Below, one piece after another: positions 1 to 8,825 of a stretch of DNA of 64,000 bases. The notes below the pieces were generated by a model, which was not told the origin of the DNA, searched no databases, and was given only the letters and a program-made list of their open reading frames with translations. How positions within the stretch are numbered: the stretch's first letter is position 1; every line of letters begins with the position of its first letter. Source of the stretch: Bordetella trematum (GTDB taxonomy: Bacteria > Pseudomonadota > Gammaproteobacteria > Burkholderiales > Burkholderiaceae_B); assembly GCF_900078335.1 (NCBI RefSeq), contig NZ_FKBR01000006.1, positions 186,001 through 250,000 on the forward strand, in the 5' to 3' direction. The translations under genes and the position numbers were made by a program.

Positions 1-290
1 AGCATGCCGGCCCCCAAGGCCAGAGTAGCCACCCCAAGGTGATACTTGCCGGTGTCCTCGTCGAGCCGCAAATACCCGAGCCGGGCCAATGTGGCTGTCA
101 GGCGAGACACGGTGGATTTGGGCAGTCCGCAATGGCGCGCAATCTCTTGATTGCCCAGTGCGCTGTCCCCGCCTTTGAAGCTGGCGAGAACCTCCAATCC
201 GCGGGCTAGCGCCGTCACGAAATGTCTGTCATCCGGCTCCGGGCCTTTTGTACGCTGGAGAGTTTCTGAAGAAGATTGCGCAATGGTCAT
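1..290 (-). CDS. IclR family transcriptional regulator (N-terminal part, cut by window edge)
   Basis: Reading the minus strand from the ATG at 290 gives an open frame that runs off the left edge (about 96 residues visible). After a short polar leader, residues about 25-90 form an IclR-type winged helix: a 'ALARGLEVLASF' opening, then 'NQEIARHCGLPKSTVSRL' as the recognition helix, then 'LGYLRLDEDTGKYHLG' as the wing. The C-terminal effector domain is outside the window. The gene lies 31 bp downstream of a Bug receptor gene on the same strand and is divergent from an acyl-CoA dehydrogenase, so it probably controls one or both. The effector cannot be predicted. Confidence 0.85.
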   Translation of the reverse strand, partial: MTIAQSSSETLQRTKGPEPDDRHFVTALARGLEVLASFKGGDSALGNQEIARHCGLPKSTVSRLTATLARLGYLRLDEDTGKYHLGVATLALGAGM

Positions 291-321
291 ATTTACGTCT
301 AGGGCCGCCAGGCCCCTATGG

Positions 322-1275
322 TTAAAGACCTAGATCGGAGATCAAGGGTTTTTGACTTTCATACTCGTTCTTGGCGAACGCGGCGTAAGCCTCGTGGTCG
401 AGATAATAGGTTCTCACGCCGAAATTCTTGGCTGCAGTTTTGACTTCGTTGTCGTCCAGGGCCGCCTTGATCGCGTTGTCGAGCTTTTCAACGATCGGCG
501 CCGGCAGGTTTGCGGGACCACCTATTCCCAATGGCGATTGCACAATGACGTCGTAGCCCAATTCCTTTAGTGTGGGCACACCCTGAAATTCCGGGTTCCG
601 GGCGTCATCAGCCGTGGCAAGCACCCGGACTTTTCCGGACTTGACCTGCGCGAGAACGCTGTTGGTCACAACGGCGGCCTTGACATGCCCTCCCATCAAC
701 GCCGCGATCGCGTCTGCATCGCCCTTGTATGGGATATGGGTGAACTCCACCCCTTCGCGCTTGCCCAGCATGGCAAGCACAACCTGATTTCCCGTGTACC
801 TCCCAGGCGTCCCGTAATCGATCTCTCCTGGATGCTTCTTTGCGAAGTCCACCAACTCCTTGGCCGTCTTAAAAGGTGAGTCGGCTTTCACGGCAAGCGC
901 GAAGTCATATGTAAGGACCGTCGCCAAGTAAGTCACATCACGGATCGGGTCCCAGGGCACCGTCTGCAACAGCGGTTGGCGAAAGATGCCTACCGGCGTC
1001 ATCGTCAATGTGTAACCGTCAGGCTTGGCGGTCTGCATGGCAGCCACGCCCATTGACCCGCCTACCCCAGGCTTGTTTTCGATGACCACCGGTTGCTTCA
1101 ACTGATTCGCCAGGCTCTTCGCGAGCGCTCGTGCCATGACGTCCGTGGTGCCTCCCGCCGCGTACGGCACGATGATCGTGATGGGTCTTGTGGGGTAGGC
1201 GTCCGGAGATGCAACGACGGAAGCGGACTGGCTTGCGGCTAACACAAACATCGCCAAGGCGGCGCGTAGATTCAT
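322..1275 (-). CDS. Bug/TctC-family periplasmic solute-binding protein
   Basis: This 317-residue protein belongs to the Bug (Bordetella uptake gene) receptors of tripartite tricarboxylate transporters. The start at 1275 was chosen over an upstream in-frame ATG because a GGAGA ribosome site precedes it and it directly opens a signal peptide ending near 'SVVASPDAYP'. The mature protein begins with the family hallmark 'PITIIVPYAAGGTTDVMARA' and continues with 'VVIENKPGVGGSMG' and 'PDGYTLTMTP', the loops that contact a carboxylated ligand. No TctA or TctB gene is adjacent, as is usual for Bug receptors in this family. Linkage to IclR and acyl-CoA dehydrogenase genes suggests an organic acid ligand, but this is inference. 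Confidence 0.92.
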   Translation of the reverse strand: MNLRAALAMFVLAASQSASVVASPDAYPTRPITIIVPYAAGGTTDVMARALAKSLANQLKQPVVIENKPGVGGSMGVAAMQTAKPDGYTLTMTPVGIFRQPLLQTVPWDPIRDVTYLATVLTYDFALAVKADSPFKTAKELVDFAKKHPGEIDYGTPGRYTGNQVVLAMLGKREGVEFTHIPYKGDADAIAALMGGHVKAAVVTNSVLAQVKSGKVRVLATADDARNPEFQGVPTLKELGYDVIVQSPLGIGGPANLPAPIVEKLDNAIKAALDDNEVKTAAKNFGVRTYYLDHEAYAAFAKNEYESQKPLISDLGL

Positions 1276-1400
1276 GGTCGTCTCCAAAATGGGCAAGTCA
1301 AGACTGCAAGAACTGCAGAAGACGCGTTCCATCTCGTCAGCCACAGCGACTGCAGCACGTAGAACCCGATACCGAATTTTTCCGGTTTTGTGTTTGAAAT

Positions 1401-1412
1401 GATGCTAGCATC
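1401..1412. promoter_or_regulatory. 12-bp perfect palindrome in a divergent promoter region
   Basis: GATGCTAGCATC is its own reverse complement. It lies in the 216-bp gap between the Bug gene (minus strand) and the acyl-CoA dehydrogenase gene (plus strand), about 80 bp before the dehydrogenase start. It is a candidate operator for the neighbouring IclR regulator. The link is positional only. Confidence 0.35.
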
Positions 1413-1491
1413 GCCAACATTGTTTTGCAATGCAGTTTGCTATTCTGCACAGCGGAACAAGAGGAAAACTGATCGTCGATTCGGAACCCTT

Positions 1492-3282
1492 ATGCCTAAC
1501 CTGCTGATCTGCCGTGACCACTTGGACTTTCTGCTCTATGACATGCTGGAGAGCGAGTCGTTAACTCAGCGGGAACGCTACGCTGATCATTCCCGAGACA
1601 CGTTCAACGCCGCGATAGATGCAGCGCAACGGCTGGCCTCTGAGCATTTCGCACCTCACAATCGCTTTTCCGATGAGAACGAGCCCGAATTCGATGGGGT
1701 GGCCGTCAAGACACTCCCGGAAATTGGAGAAGCTGTCCGTGCATTCGCCAGGGGCGGGTTTCTTGCCGCCACACACGACTATGAGCTGGGCGGCATGCAG
1801 TTGCCAGTTACCGTGTCCCAGTCGTGTCTGGCCTTGTTCCGGGCAGCAAATGTAGGCACCTCGGCGTACTGCTTCCTCACGAGCGCCAATGCAAACCTGA
1901 TAAGAAAGTTCGGAACCGCGGCGCAGAAGGAGCGCTTTCTACCGCCACTGCTGGAAGGCCGCTGGCTGGGGACGATGGCGATCACGGAACCCGACGCAGG
2001 ATCTTCAGTGCCCGATCTTCGATCGACCGCCACGCCCTTGCCAGATGGACGGTATGCGATCAAGGGACAGAAAATCTTCATCTCTGGAGGTGATCACGAT
2101 ATCAGTGAGAACATCGTGCATCTGGTGCTGGCACGAGTGCCAGGGGCGCGCGGCCTCTCGCTCTTCATCGTCCCGAAGTTGCGTGTTGACAGCGAGGGAC
2201 GAGCCGGCGAATCGAATGATGTTGCGCTCGCAGGCTTGATCCACAAAATGGGTTACCGGGGCACCACATCCACGATGCTGTCCTTCGGAGAAAACGATGG
2301 CTGCATCGGTGAATTGATCGGCGAGCCAGGACAGGGTCTGCAGTGCATGTTCACCATGATGAACGAGGCAAGAATCGGCGTTGGAATGGGCGCCACCATG
2401 CTGGCATACACAGCTTACCTCCATGCCTTGGCCTACGCGAAAGACAGACGCCAAGGGCGTCTCCCAGGCGTTAAAAATCGGGATACCCAACCCGTGCCTA
2501 TCATCGAACATGCAGATGTCCGACGCATGCTGCTCACTCAGAAGGCATACGTAGAGGGGGCTTTGGCATTGTGTCTTGTCGCAGCCCGGCTAGCCGACGA
2601 CGAGGGCACACACCCCAACCTGCAGCAGCGCGAGGATGCGGCCTTGTTGCTGTCCCTGCTGATTCCGGTCGTCAAATCGTGGCCCGCGCGCTTCGGCCTA
2701 GCCGCCAATGATCTCGCGATCCAGGTCCACGGAGGATACGGCTATACGCGCGAGTATCCCGTGGAACAGTTTTATCGGGACAATCGCCTGAACGCATTGC
2801 ATGAGGGGACGCACGGGATTCAGGCAATGGATCTGCTCAGCCGCAAGGCAGGCATGCACGGCGGGCGTGCACTGGAACACTTGCATCAGCGGGTGATGCT
2901 CACGACCCGCGCCGCAAAAGCCAGCGGACATTCGCAACTCGCGGAACACGCCGCCGCCCTGGATCTTTCATGGCGGGAACTGCGCGAAACGACCGATGTG
3001 CTCTTGAACGCCGTTGAAAAGAACGCCGGCGAAGGTAGCGCAAACGCGGCGTATTACCTTGATCTCTTCGGACACAACGTCATCGGGTGGATCTGGCTAT
3101 GGCAAGCCATAGTGGCGCATTCGCAAATGCAAACCCGCCCGCATCTCGAGAAGTTTTTCCTCGGAAAAATCTCGACCTGCACCTGGTTCTTTCAAACTGA
3201 ACTGGCCTTAACCATGCCAGTACATCGGCTATTGCGAGCCACCGAGCATTCCGCCCTGAACGTGGATGTCGACTTGTTATAG
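1492..3282 (+). CDS. acyl-CoA dehydrogenase, long (about 600-residue) type
   Basis: The 596-residue product is an FAD-dependent acyl-CoA dehydrogenase of the long class with an extra C-terminal helical domain. The ATG at 1492 is preferred to one at 1390 because the protein from it starts as this class usually does. The FAD/substrate loop 'MAITEPDAGSSVPDLRSTA' lies near residue 165. 'YPVEQFYRDNRLNALHEGTHG' lies near residue 420 and its Glu is the expected catalytic base. The last 150 residues match the class's C-terminal extension. It would introduce the alpha,beta double bond into an acyl-CoA. Substrate unknown. Divergent from the Bug and IclR genes, which suggests a shared inducer. Confidence 0.92.
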   Translation: MPNLLICRDHLDFLLYDMLESESLTQRERYADHSRDTFNAAIDAAQRLASEHFAPHNRFSDENEPEFDGVAVKTLPEIGEAVRAFARGGFLAATHDYELGGMQLPVTVSQSCLALFRAANVGTSAYCFLTSANANLIRKFGTAAQKERFLPPLLEGRWLGTMAITEPDAGSSVPDLRSTATPLPDGRYAIKGQKIFISGGDHDISENIVHLVLARVPGARGLSLFIVPKLRVDSEGRAGESNDVALAGLIHKMGYRGTTSTMLSFGENDGCIGELIGEPGQGLQCMFTMMNEARIGVGMGATMLAYTAYLHALAYAKDRRQGRLPGVKNRDTQPVPIIEHADVRRMLLTQKAYVEGALALCLVAARLADDEGTHPNLQQREDAALLLSLLIPVVKSWPARFGLAANDLAIQVHGGYGYTREYPVEQFYRDNRLNALHEGTHGIQAMDLLSRKAGMHGGRALEHLHQRVMLTTRAAKASGHSQLAEHAAALDLSWRELRETTDVLLNAVEKNAGEGSANAAYYLDLFGHNVIGWIWLWQAIVAHSQMQTRPHLEKFFLGKISTCTWFFQTELALTMPVHRLLRATEHSALNVDVDLL

Positions 3283-3381
3283 CGATGTTACGTGCCAGGT
3301 ACGCGGGGCCCCGGGCGGATTGCCGGCCTGCACGCCCTGCCCGCTCCGCGCTTCATGGCGCTCGGCGTGCGGGTGAGGTGC

Positions 3382-4080
3382 TCAGGCCATCGGCCGGCGT
3401 TGCTGACGGAACAGCAGAAAGGTCGAAGCCAGGTGGAACCGTACGGCAGCGTGGGTGCAGCGTGGGTCGCCGGCGCGTACGGCGGCGATGATCTCGCGGT
3501 GTTGCTCGACGCTGCGCAGCATGTCTTCGGTGCTGTAGAAGTAAAACGAGCCGATGATGATGGGCATGTCCAGCAGGCCTTCGACCATGGCGCGCACGCG
3601 TGCGCTCTGGCCCGCGTTGAGCAAGGCGTGATGGAACAGGTTGTTGTAGTGCTGGACCTGGGCGGCACGGTCTTCGGCGTTGGCCTGGACGGCGGCCAGC
3701 ATCTGGTTGTTGATGCGCTCCAGTTCGTCGATCTGCTCGGCGCTGGCGTGCAAGGCGGCGGATTCGGCGGCAAAGGGCTCCAGCAGCAGACGCAGCTCGA
3801 AGACCTCATTGATGTCGCGCTCGTGCCAGCCCAGCACCAACGCGCCCCGACGGCCTTCGCGCTTGACCAGGCCGTCACTTTCCAGACGGTCGATGGCAGC
3901 GCGCACAGGCGTGCGGCTGACGGAGAACTCAGCCGCAATCGGCTCTTCGCGCAGGCGCTCGCCAGGCACATAGGCGCCTGCCATGAGGCGGCGTCGCAAT
4001 TCACCGTAGACGTAATCCTGCGTACTGGCCATCTTGCCCTGTGTCCCCTGTTTGATCGACTGAAGATATCGGAGCGCCAT
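3382..4080 (-). CDS. GntR family regulator, FadR-like (FCD) subgroup
   Basis: A 232-residue DNA-binding regulator. Residues about 20-85 form the winged helix ('YVYGELRRRLMAGAYVPGER', then 'AAEFSVSRTPVRAAIDRLES'). The C-terminal 140 residues are helical with spaced His residues, as in FCD ligand-binding domains. A shorter start at 4032 (protein beginning MASTQDYVY) also has a purine-rich site before it, so the N-terminus is uncertain by 16 residues. The gene ends the minus-strand metabolic cluster of hydroxyacid dehydrogenase, RraA-like, Bug and oxidoreductase genes and is probably its local regulator. The gap 3283-3381 towards the acyl-CoA dehydrogenase holds no gene that I can see. Confidence 0.88.
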   Translation of the reverse strand: MALRYLQSIKQGTQGKMASTQDYVYGELRRRLMAGAYVPGERLREEPIAAEFSVSRTPVRAAIDRLESDGLVKREGRRGALVLGWHERDINEVFELRLLLEPFAAESAALHASAEQIDELERINNQMLAAVQANAEDRAAQVQHYNNLFHHALLNAGQSARVRAMVEGLLDMPIIIGSFYFYSTEDMLRSVEQHREIIAAVRAGDPRCTHAAVRFHLASTFLLFRQQRRPMA

Positions 4081-4223
4081 ACTGCCGCCCTGCCCGGTCT
4101 TGCGCAAGCCTCAAGGCCGCCCGGGCCGGGCACGGACGGGGGCATACCGCCCCGCCGGCAAGCCCGTGCGCGGCGCGGCCCCCCTGCCCGGCCCTTGCGG
4201 CACGGCCTTGAGAACGACCTGCC

Positions 4224-5252
4224 TCAGGCGCGTGCCGCTCGCAGGCGCTCCAGGTAACGCGGCCATACCTGCGGATTGAGCAGGCGCGCGGGCCGTTCGC
4301 CCCGCAGCATGGCAATCAGCTGGCGCGCCGAGCCTTCGGCCACTTTGCGGCGGCCCTCGTGGGTCACCCCGCCTGTGTGATACGTGGCCACGACATCCGC
4401 ACGCGCCAGCAGGCCGTGATCGGCCGGCGGCGGTTCGACCGTCCAGACGTCCAGTCCGGCCCCATGCAGATGGCCCGATTCCAGCGCCGCCAGCAAGGCG
4501 GCCTCGTCATGGATGCCGCCGCGCGCGGTCGACAGAAACAGCGCGCCCGGCTTCATGCGCGCAAACGCCTGTGTATCGAAGCTGCCGCGTGTCTCTGCGT
4601 TGAGCGGGCAATGCAGGCTGACGATGTCGGCGCGTGCCAGCAGGCTGTCGAAATCGACCGGTTCGGCGCCGCGCTCGCGGATTTCGGCGTCGCTGAGCAG
4701 CGGATCGCAGGCCAGCACCTGCAAGCCGAAGGCCGGTGCGATGCGCGCCACGCGCTGGCCGATCTCGCCGATGCCCACCAGGCCAAGCACCCTGCCCTCG
4801 ATCTCACGACCCATGAGCGCCTCGCGGCTGACGGATTGCCCGCCACGCAATGCAGCGCCACTGGCATCCAGTCGCTTGACCAGCGACAGCAACAAGGCAT
4901 AGGTCATTTCGGCCACCGAGGCCGCGTTGGCCCCGGCCTGGTTGACCACTGCGACGCCCGCCTCGGTGCAGGCGGCCACGTCGACCGTGTCATAGCCCGC
5001 GCCGCCCGAAGAGACGCACAACAACTGCGGGCAGGCCGCCAGCAATTCGGCATCCACCCACCAGTCGCGCGGGACTTCGTCCTTGGCCGCGCTGACGTGA
5101 TAGGCCTGCGCTTCAGCCAGGCCGGCGGCCGTGCGGGCATCGCCCGCCAGGGCGGGCAGCACTTTCAGCGACAGCGCCGGCTCGGCCTGAACGAGCCGGT
5201 CAAAGACCGGGTCGATCCAGAGATCCAGGCGGGCGATTTGCGTCGCGCTCAT
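4224..5252 (-). CDS. D-isomer-specific 2-hydroxyacid dehydrogenase
   Basis: A 342-residue NAD(P)-dependent dehydrogenase that should interconvert a D-2-hydroxyacid and the 2-oxoacid. The nucleotide-binding loop reads 'GLVGIGEIGQRVARIA'. The catalytic Arg is in 'STARGGIHDEA', the Glu in 'DVWTVEPPP' and the His in 'ATYHTGGVTHEG', so the Arg-Glu-His set is complete. The start codon overlaps the stop of the upstream RraA-like gene by 4 bp (ATGA), so the two are translationally coupled. The substrate is not recognisable; the RraA-like neighbour suggests a 2-oxoacid released by an aldolase. Confidence 0.92.
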   Translation of the reverse strand: MSATQIARLDLWIDPVFDRLVQAEPALSLKVLPALAGDARTAAGLAEAQAYHVSAAKDEVPRDWWVDAELLAACPQLLCVSSGGAGYDTVDVAACTEAGVAVVNQAGANAASVAEMTYALLLSLVKRLDASGAALRGGQSVSREALMGREIEGRVLGLVGIGEIGQRVARIAPAFGLQVLACDPLLSDAEIRERGAEPVDFDSLLARADIVSLHCPLNAETRGSFDTQAFARMKPGALFLSTARGGIHDEAALLAALESGHLHGAGLDVWTVEPPPADHGLLARADVVATYHTGGVTHEGRRKVAEGSARQLIAMLRGERPARLLNPQVWPRYLERLRAARA

Positions 5253-5926
5253 TCGGCCACCCCGCCGCAGCCGAGCTGGCGCAGGCGGGCGTCGACCCAG
5301 CCCGTGTCCAGGCAGCCGTCGGCGATCTGCTGCATCATGACGGCCTCGGCCTGCTGCTTGGCCTGGGTGGCGGCATAGACGGCCTCCACCTGATCGAAGC
5401 CCACCGCCAGCAAGCCGTCGGCGTCGCCCAGCACCAGATCGCCCGGTGCGATGGTCATGCCGTCGATGGCGATGTCGACGTTGATCTCGCCCGGGCCATC
5501 CTTGTAGGGGCCGCGGTGCGTGACGCCGGCGGCAAATACCGGAAAGCTGCCGGCGCGGATCTCGGCGCTGTCGCGGATGGCGCCGTTGATGACCAGCCCG
5601 CCGAGGCCGCGCGACATGGCGTAGCGCGTCATGATCTCGCCGATGATGGCGTTGGTCAGGTCGCCGCCCGCATCGACCACGATGATGTCGCCCGGCTGGG
5701 CCAGATCGAGGGCTTTGTGCACCAGCAGGTTGTCGCCCGGGCGGGTGCGCACCGTGAGCGCGGGGCCGGCCATCGGCGTGCCGTCGTGCATGGGGCGCAG
5801 GCGCGCGCCGCCGGCCATCATGCGCGACATGGTGTCGCTCACGTTGGCGACCGGCAGGCCGCGAAACTGGGTCACGACCTGCGGCGAGACCGCGCGGCTG
5901 CGTGCATGGATATGAAAACCGATCAT
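5249..5926 (-). CDS. RraA-family protein, likely a 4-hydroxy-2-oxoacid aldolase/decarboxylase
   Basis: A 225-residue protein of the RraA fold. Besides RNase E inhibitors, the family contains metal-dependent HMG/CHA aldolases and was long misnamed dimethylmenaquinone methyltransferase. 'VVDAGGDLTNAIIGEIM' and 'GLVINGAIRDSAEIRA' supply the conserved Gly-rich loop, Arg and Asp that bind the divalent metal and oxaloacetate-like ligands. The operon setting, between a Bug receptor and a hydroxyacid dehydrogenase, favours the aldolase role over RNA-degradosome control. It is 24 bp downstream of the Bug gene. Confidence 0.85.
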   Translation of the reverse strand: MIGFHIHARSRAVSPQVVTQFRGLPVANVSDTMSRMMAGGARLRPMHDGTPMAGPALTVRTRPGDNLLVHKALDLAQPGDIIVVDAGGDLTNAIIGEIMTRYAMSRGLGGLVINGAIRDSAEIRAGSFPVFAAGVTHRGPYKDGPGEINVDIAIDGMTIAPGDLVLGDADGLLAVGFDQVEAVYAATQAKQQAEAVMMQQIADGCLDTGWVDARLRQLGCGGVAE

Positions 5927-5950
5927 TGCTGCTCCTGATGCCTGGTCGGG

Positions 5951-6916
5951 TTATTGCTTGGGAATGCCGGCGGCCTCGACCACCTTGCCGTAGGCGTCGT
6001 GGTCCTGGCGGTGCTGCCTGGCCAGGTCTTCGGGCGAGCCCGTCAACACGCTGTAGCCGGCGGTTTCGAGTTTCTTGATCAGTTCGGGGTCGGCCTGCAC
6101 CTTGCGCAGGGTGCCGTTGAGCTCGGCGATGACGTCATCGGGCGTGCCGGCCGGCGCCATCAGGCCCCACCAGATCGGCTGATTGATCGTCGGCAGGCCC
6201 TGCTCGGCGAAGGTCGGCACGTCCGGCAGCGCGGGCGAGCGCTCCTTGGACACCACAGCCAGGGCGCGCACCTTGCCGCCACGGATTTGCGGCAGCAGCG
6301 ACGCCACCGAACCCACGTACATGTCGATGCGGCCGCTGGCCAGATCTGGGTAGGCCTGCGCCCAGCCGCGGTACGGAACGTGCATCAGTTCGATGTCCGA
6401 GGCCTTGCGCCACTGGTAGCCGGTCAGGTCGCCCGTGCCTCCGATGCCGGGAATGCCCAGCGAAATCTGGTTGGGCTCGGCCTTGGCGGCCTTGACCACG
6501 TCATCGACGCTCTGGAACTTGGATTCGGGCAGCACCACGAAAACGCTGGGCGATAGCGCCACCGGGCCGACCGGCTTGAAATCCTTGAAGGTGTCGTAGC
6601 TCAGCTTGCTGTAGAGCCAGGGGTTGAGCACGATGTTGTCGGTCTGCGCCATCACCAGGGTGTGGCCGTCGGGTTTGGCGCGCGAGGTCGCGTCCAGCGC
6701 CAGGTTGCCGCCGGCGCCCGGCTTGTTCTCGACCACGATGTTCCAGCCGGCGCTCTCGCCCATGGCGCCGCCCACCATACGAGTCAGGGTGTCGGTGCCG
6801 CCGCCCGGGGGAAAGGGCGAAATGATGGTCACGGGTTGTTTGCCCAGGTCAGCCGCGCTGGCGCTCAGGCAGCCCAGCGTCAGCAGCAATGCGGAAAAAG
6901 TCTTCAGTCGTTTCAT
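5951..6916 (-). CDS. Bug/TctC-family periplasmic solute-binding protein
   Basis: A 321-residue receptor. The ATG at 6916 has a TGAGGAT ribosome site before it and starts a clear signal peptide ('KTFSALLLTLGCLSASAADL'); the longer open frame upstream is not coding. Family signatures are 'VTIISPFPPGGGTDTLTRM', 'IVVENKPGAGGNLALDA' and 'PDGHTLVMAQTDN'. It lies inside the catabolic cluster between an oxidoreductase and the RraA-like gene, so its ligand is probably the pathway substrate, likely a carboxylated compound. No TctAB genes are adjacent; it may use the tctBA pair at 31.2-33.2 kb or another one. Confidence 0.92.
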   Translation of the reverse strand: MKRLKTFSALLLTLGCLSASAADLGKQPVTIISPFPPGGGTDTLTRMVGGAMGESAGWNIVVENKPGAGGNLALDATSRAKPDGHTLVMAQTDNIVLNPWLYSKLSYDTFKDFKPVGPVALSPSVFVVLPESKFQSVDDVVKAAKAEPNQISLGIPGIGGTGDLTGYQWRKASDIELMHVPYRGWAQAYPDLASGRIDMYVGSVASLLPQIRGGKVRALAVVSKERSPALPDVPTFAEQGLPTINQPIWWGLMAPAGTPDDVIAELNGTLRKVQADPELIKKLETAGYSVLTGSPEDLARQHRQDHDAYGKVVEAAGIPKQ

Positions 6917-6980
6917 GTCATCCTCACACGGGTCTATCTGGGAAAAATATGGACCGGCCAGCGTCACCGGCCGGCGGGGG

Positions 6981-7859
6981 TCAGGCGCGTCGGGCGGCCA
7001 GCGGCGCCAGCCAGCCCAGACGGTCCTCGACCGTATCGGGCGGCGTACAGGCCTGGCGTTGCTGGTCGGCCAGCAGGCCGTCACGGGTTCGGGAAAATAG
7101 TCTGGCCACGCCATCGAGCACCAGCGGCTGCAGCCCGGCCTCGATCAGCTGGTCGCGGGACTCATTCACTTCGGCCAGACGCCGTCCGGCATGCAGGACG
7201 TGCGAGCGCACGAAGGCATCCATGAATCGGGTCAATGGAATCTGGTCGATATCGGCCAGCACTTCATACAGGGCGCCACGCAGGCCCATCGCCTCGGCGG
7301 CTACCAGGCATTCGACCGCCAGGCTTTCCATTCCCTTGGTCATGATGCTGCGCAGCAGCTTCAGTCGCACGGCGTCGCCCGGTTGACCGCTGATCTCGCG
7401 CGCCGGCGCGCCGATGTCGGCCGCCAGTTGCAGCACCCGCCCTGCCCCTTCGCCCACGCACATCAACGGCGTGGCTTCGGCCAGCAAGGCGATCGCGCCC
7501 ATGATGGCGACATCGGTAAAGCCCACGCCGGCCTCGCGCGCCGAGACCGAGGCAGCCAGCATGTCGGCGGCACTGGCCGTGGTGAAGTCGGCATAGACCG
7601 TGCCGGGACGCATGAACGCCACGCAGGCCTGCGCGACCTCGCAGGCGGCGCTGCCGAAGACCGCGCCGATCACCACGTCGGCTTCTTGCAGCCAGGGGCC
7701 CGGCTCGGCATGCAACACCGTGTTCAGCTGCGCGGCCCGCTCCTGCATGGCGCTATCGCCACGCAGTTCGCAGACCCCGATCACCGCATGGACCGCGCTT
7801 GTCCAGGCCTGGGCATAACAGTAGCCAACCTCGCCTAATCCTATGAATGCGATCTTCAT
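6981..7859 (-). CDS. NAD(P)-dependent oxidoreductase, 3-hydroxyacid dehydrogenase/6-phosphogluconate dehydrogenase-like (DUF1932 C-terminus)
   Basis: A 292-residue protein starting with a Rossmann fold ('MKIAFIGLGEVGYCYAQAW'). The C-terminal half resembles DUF1932 ('LKLLRSIMTKGMESLAVECL'), in the position where the conserved Lys of beta-hydroxyacid dehydrogenases sits. The ATG at 7859 is preferred to an ATG 21 bp upstream because it opens the Rossmann strand directly, though neither has a strong ribosome site. It is the first gene of the minus-strand cluster. It probably oxidises a hydroxyacid taken up through the adjacent Bug receptor, with the RraA-like and D-2-hydroxyacid enzymes acting on later intermediates. 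Confidence 0.85.
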   Translation of the reverse strand: MKIAFIGLGEVGYCYAQAWTSAVHAVIGVCELRGDSAMQERAAQLNTVLHAEPGPWLQEADVVIGAVFGSAACEVAQACVAFMRPGTVYADFTTASAADMLAASVSAREAGVGFTDVAIMGAIALLAEATPLMCVGEGAGRVLQLAADIGAPAREISGQPGDAVRLKLLRSIMTKGMESLAVECLVAAEAMGLRGALYEVLADIDQIPLTRFMDAFVRSHVLHAGRRLAEVNESRDQLIEAGLQPLVLDGVARLFSRTRDGLLADQQRQACTPPDTVEDRLGWLAPLAARRA

Positions 7860-8002
7860 AAAAGTACATAAAAAAAACAATAGCGGGTTTATAAGGCAGA
7901 ATTAAGGCCTTAGTTATAAGGGAATACCCGGTGTTTTCTCAATTTAAAGAACATTAGAAATACATTATTCGGGCAAGTGGGGCCATAACGAGCGCGCGCA
8001 GC

Positions 8003-8058
8003 AAAAAAAAGCCCGCCGTTGCCGCCCTCCCCTGAAGGAGCGGACGGGAACGGTGGGC
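8003..8058 (-). terminator. rho-independent terminator after the yceI-like gene
   Basis: On the minus strand, GCCCACCGTT (plus 8049-8058) pairs with AACGGCGGGC (8011-8020) with one mismatch, and eight T residues follow (8003-8010). It lies about 40 bp past the stop of the YceI gene and fits the end of that transcript. Confidence 0.75.
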
Positions 8059-8099
8059 GCTGTGTGTTGCGGCGGAGGACCGCCCTGCCCTGTGGCGCG

Positions 8100-8681
8100 T
8101 TAGCGGCCGGCCTCGCTGATGGCTTCCACGGTAATGCGCAGCAGCACCGCGTCGCTGACGTCGGGGGCAAAGGCGTCCACGCCGAAGTCGCTGCGCTTGA
8201 GCACGGCCTGGGCGTCAAAGCCGATGGCCGGGCGCTGCGCCATGGGATGGACACCCTGCCGGTTCAGGCGGGCCTCCAGCGTCAGCGGGCGGCTCTGCTC
8301 TTTGATGCGCACCGTGCCATGGATACGCAGGCGGTCATCGCCCAGGTTCTCGACCGACTGGCTTTCGAAACGGACGTCGGGATAGCGGGCGGTGTCGAAA
8401 AACTGGGGGCCTTGCAACATTTCATCCAGTTTGGCGACGTGCGAGGTCAATCGGGCCAACGGTACGCTCAACGCGACCGACGAGGCCTCGGGCTTGGCGG
8501 CGTCATAGCGGATGACGCCCTCGATGCCGCTGGCATGCGCCGTGGGCTTGGAGAAGCCCAGATGATCCCAGCCCACCACCACTTCGGTATGTTCGGGGTC
8601 GATGCGATAGTCCACCGGGGCGGCCTGGGCGGCGCCGGTCAGAACAAAGGCGGCGGCCAGGCCGCGAAGCAGGGTTTTCAT
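8100..8681 (-). CDS. YceI-family periplasmic lipid-binding protein
   Basis: A 193-residue secreted lipocalin-like protein. The ATG at 8681 follows an AGGAT ribosome site and opens a signal peptide ('LLRGLAAAFVLTGAAQAAPV'). The mature part has the family start 'YRIDPEHTEVVVGWDHLGFSK', a 'DVRFESQSV' strand and the closing 'RSDFGVDAFAPDVSDAVLL'. YceI proteins bind polyisoprenoids or other amphiphiles in the periplasm; physiological roles vary and none is indicated here. It appears to be a single-gene transcript, with its own terminator and no co-oriented close neighbour. Confidence 0.93.
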   Translation of the reverse strand: MKTLLRGLAAAFVLTGAAQAAPVDYRIDPEHTEVVVGWDHLGFSKPTAHASGIEGVIRYDAAKPEASSVALSVPLARLTSHVAKLDEMLQGPQFFDTARYPDVRFESQSVENLGDDRLRIHGTVRIKEQSRPLTLEARLNRQGVHPMAQRPAIGFDAQAVLKRSDFGVDAFAPDVSDAVLLRITVEAISEAGR

Positions 8682-8825
8682 GGTTGATATCCTTGTATGC
8701 AATGGGCTGCAGCGAAACGCCGCGCAGACCAGGCAGTTTTGCCTTGGTCCCAGTGTAGGAACAGAACGCTGCCGCGCCTAGATCACAAATGGAGCCTCAT
8801 CGTTCCATGAAAGGAACGCCCGATT

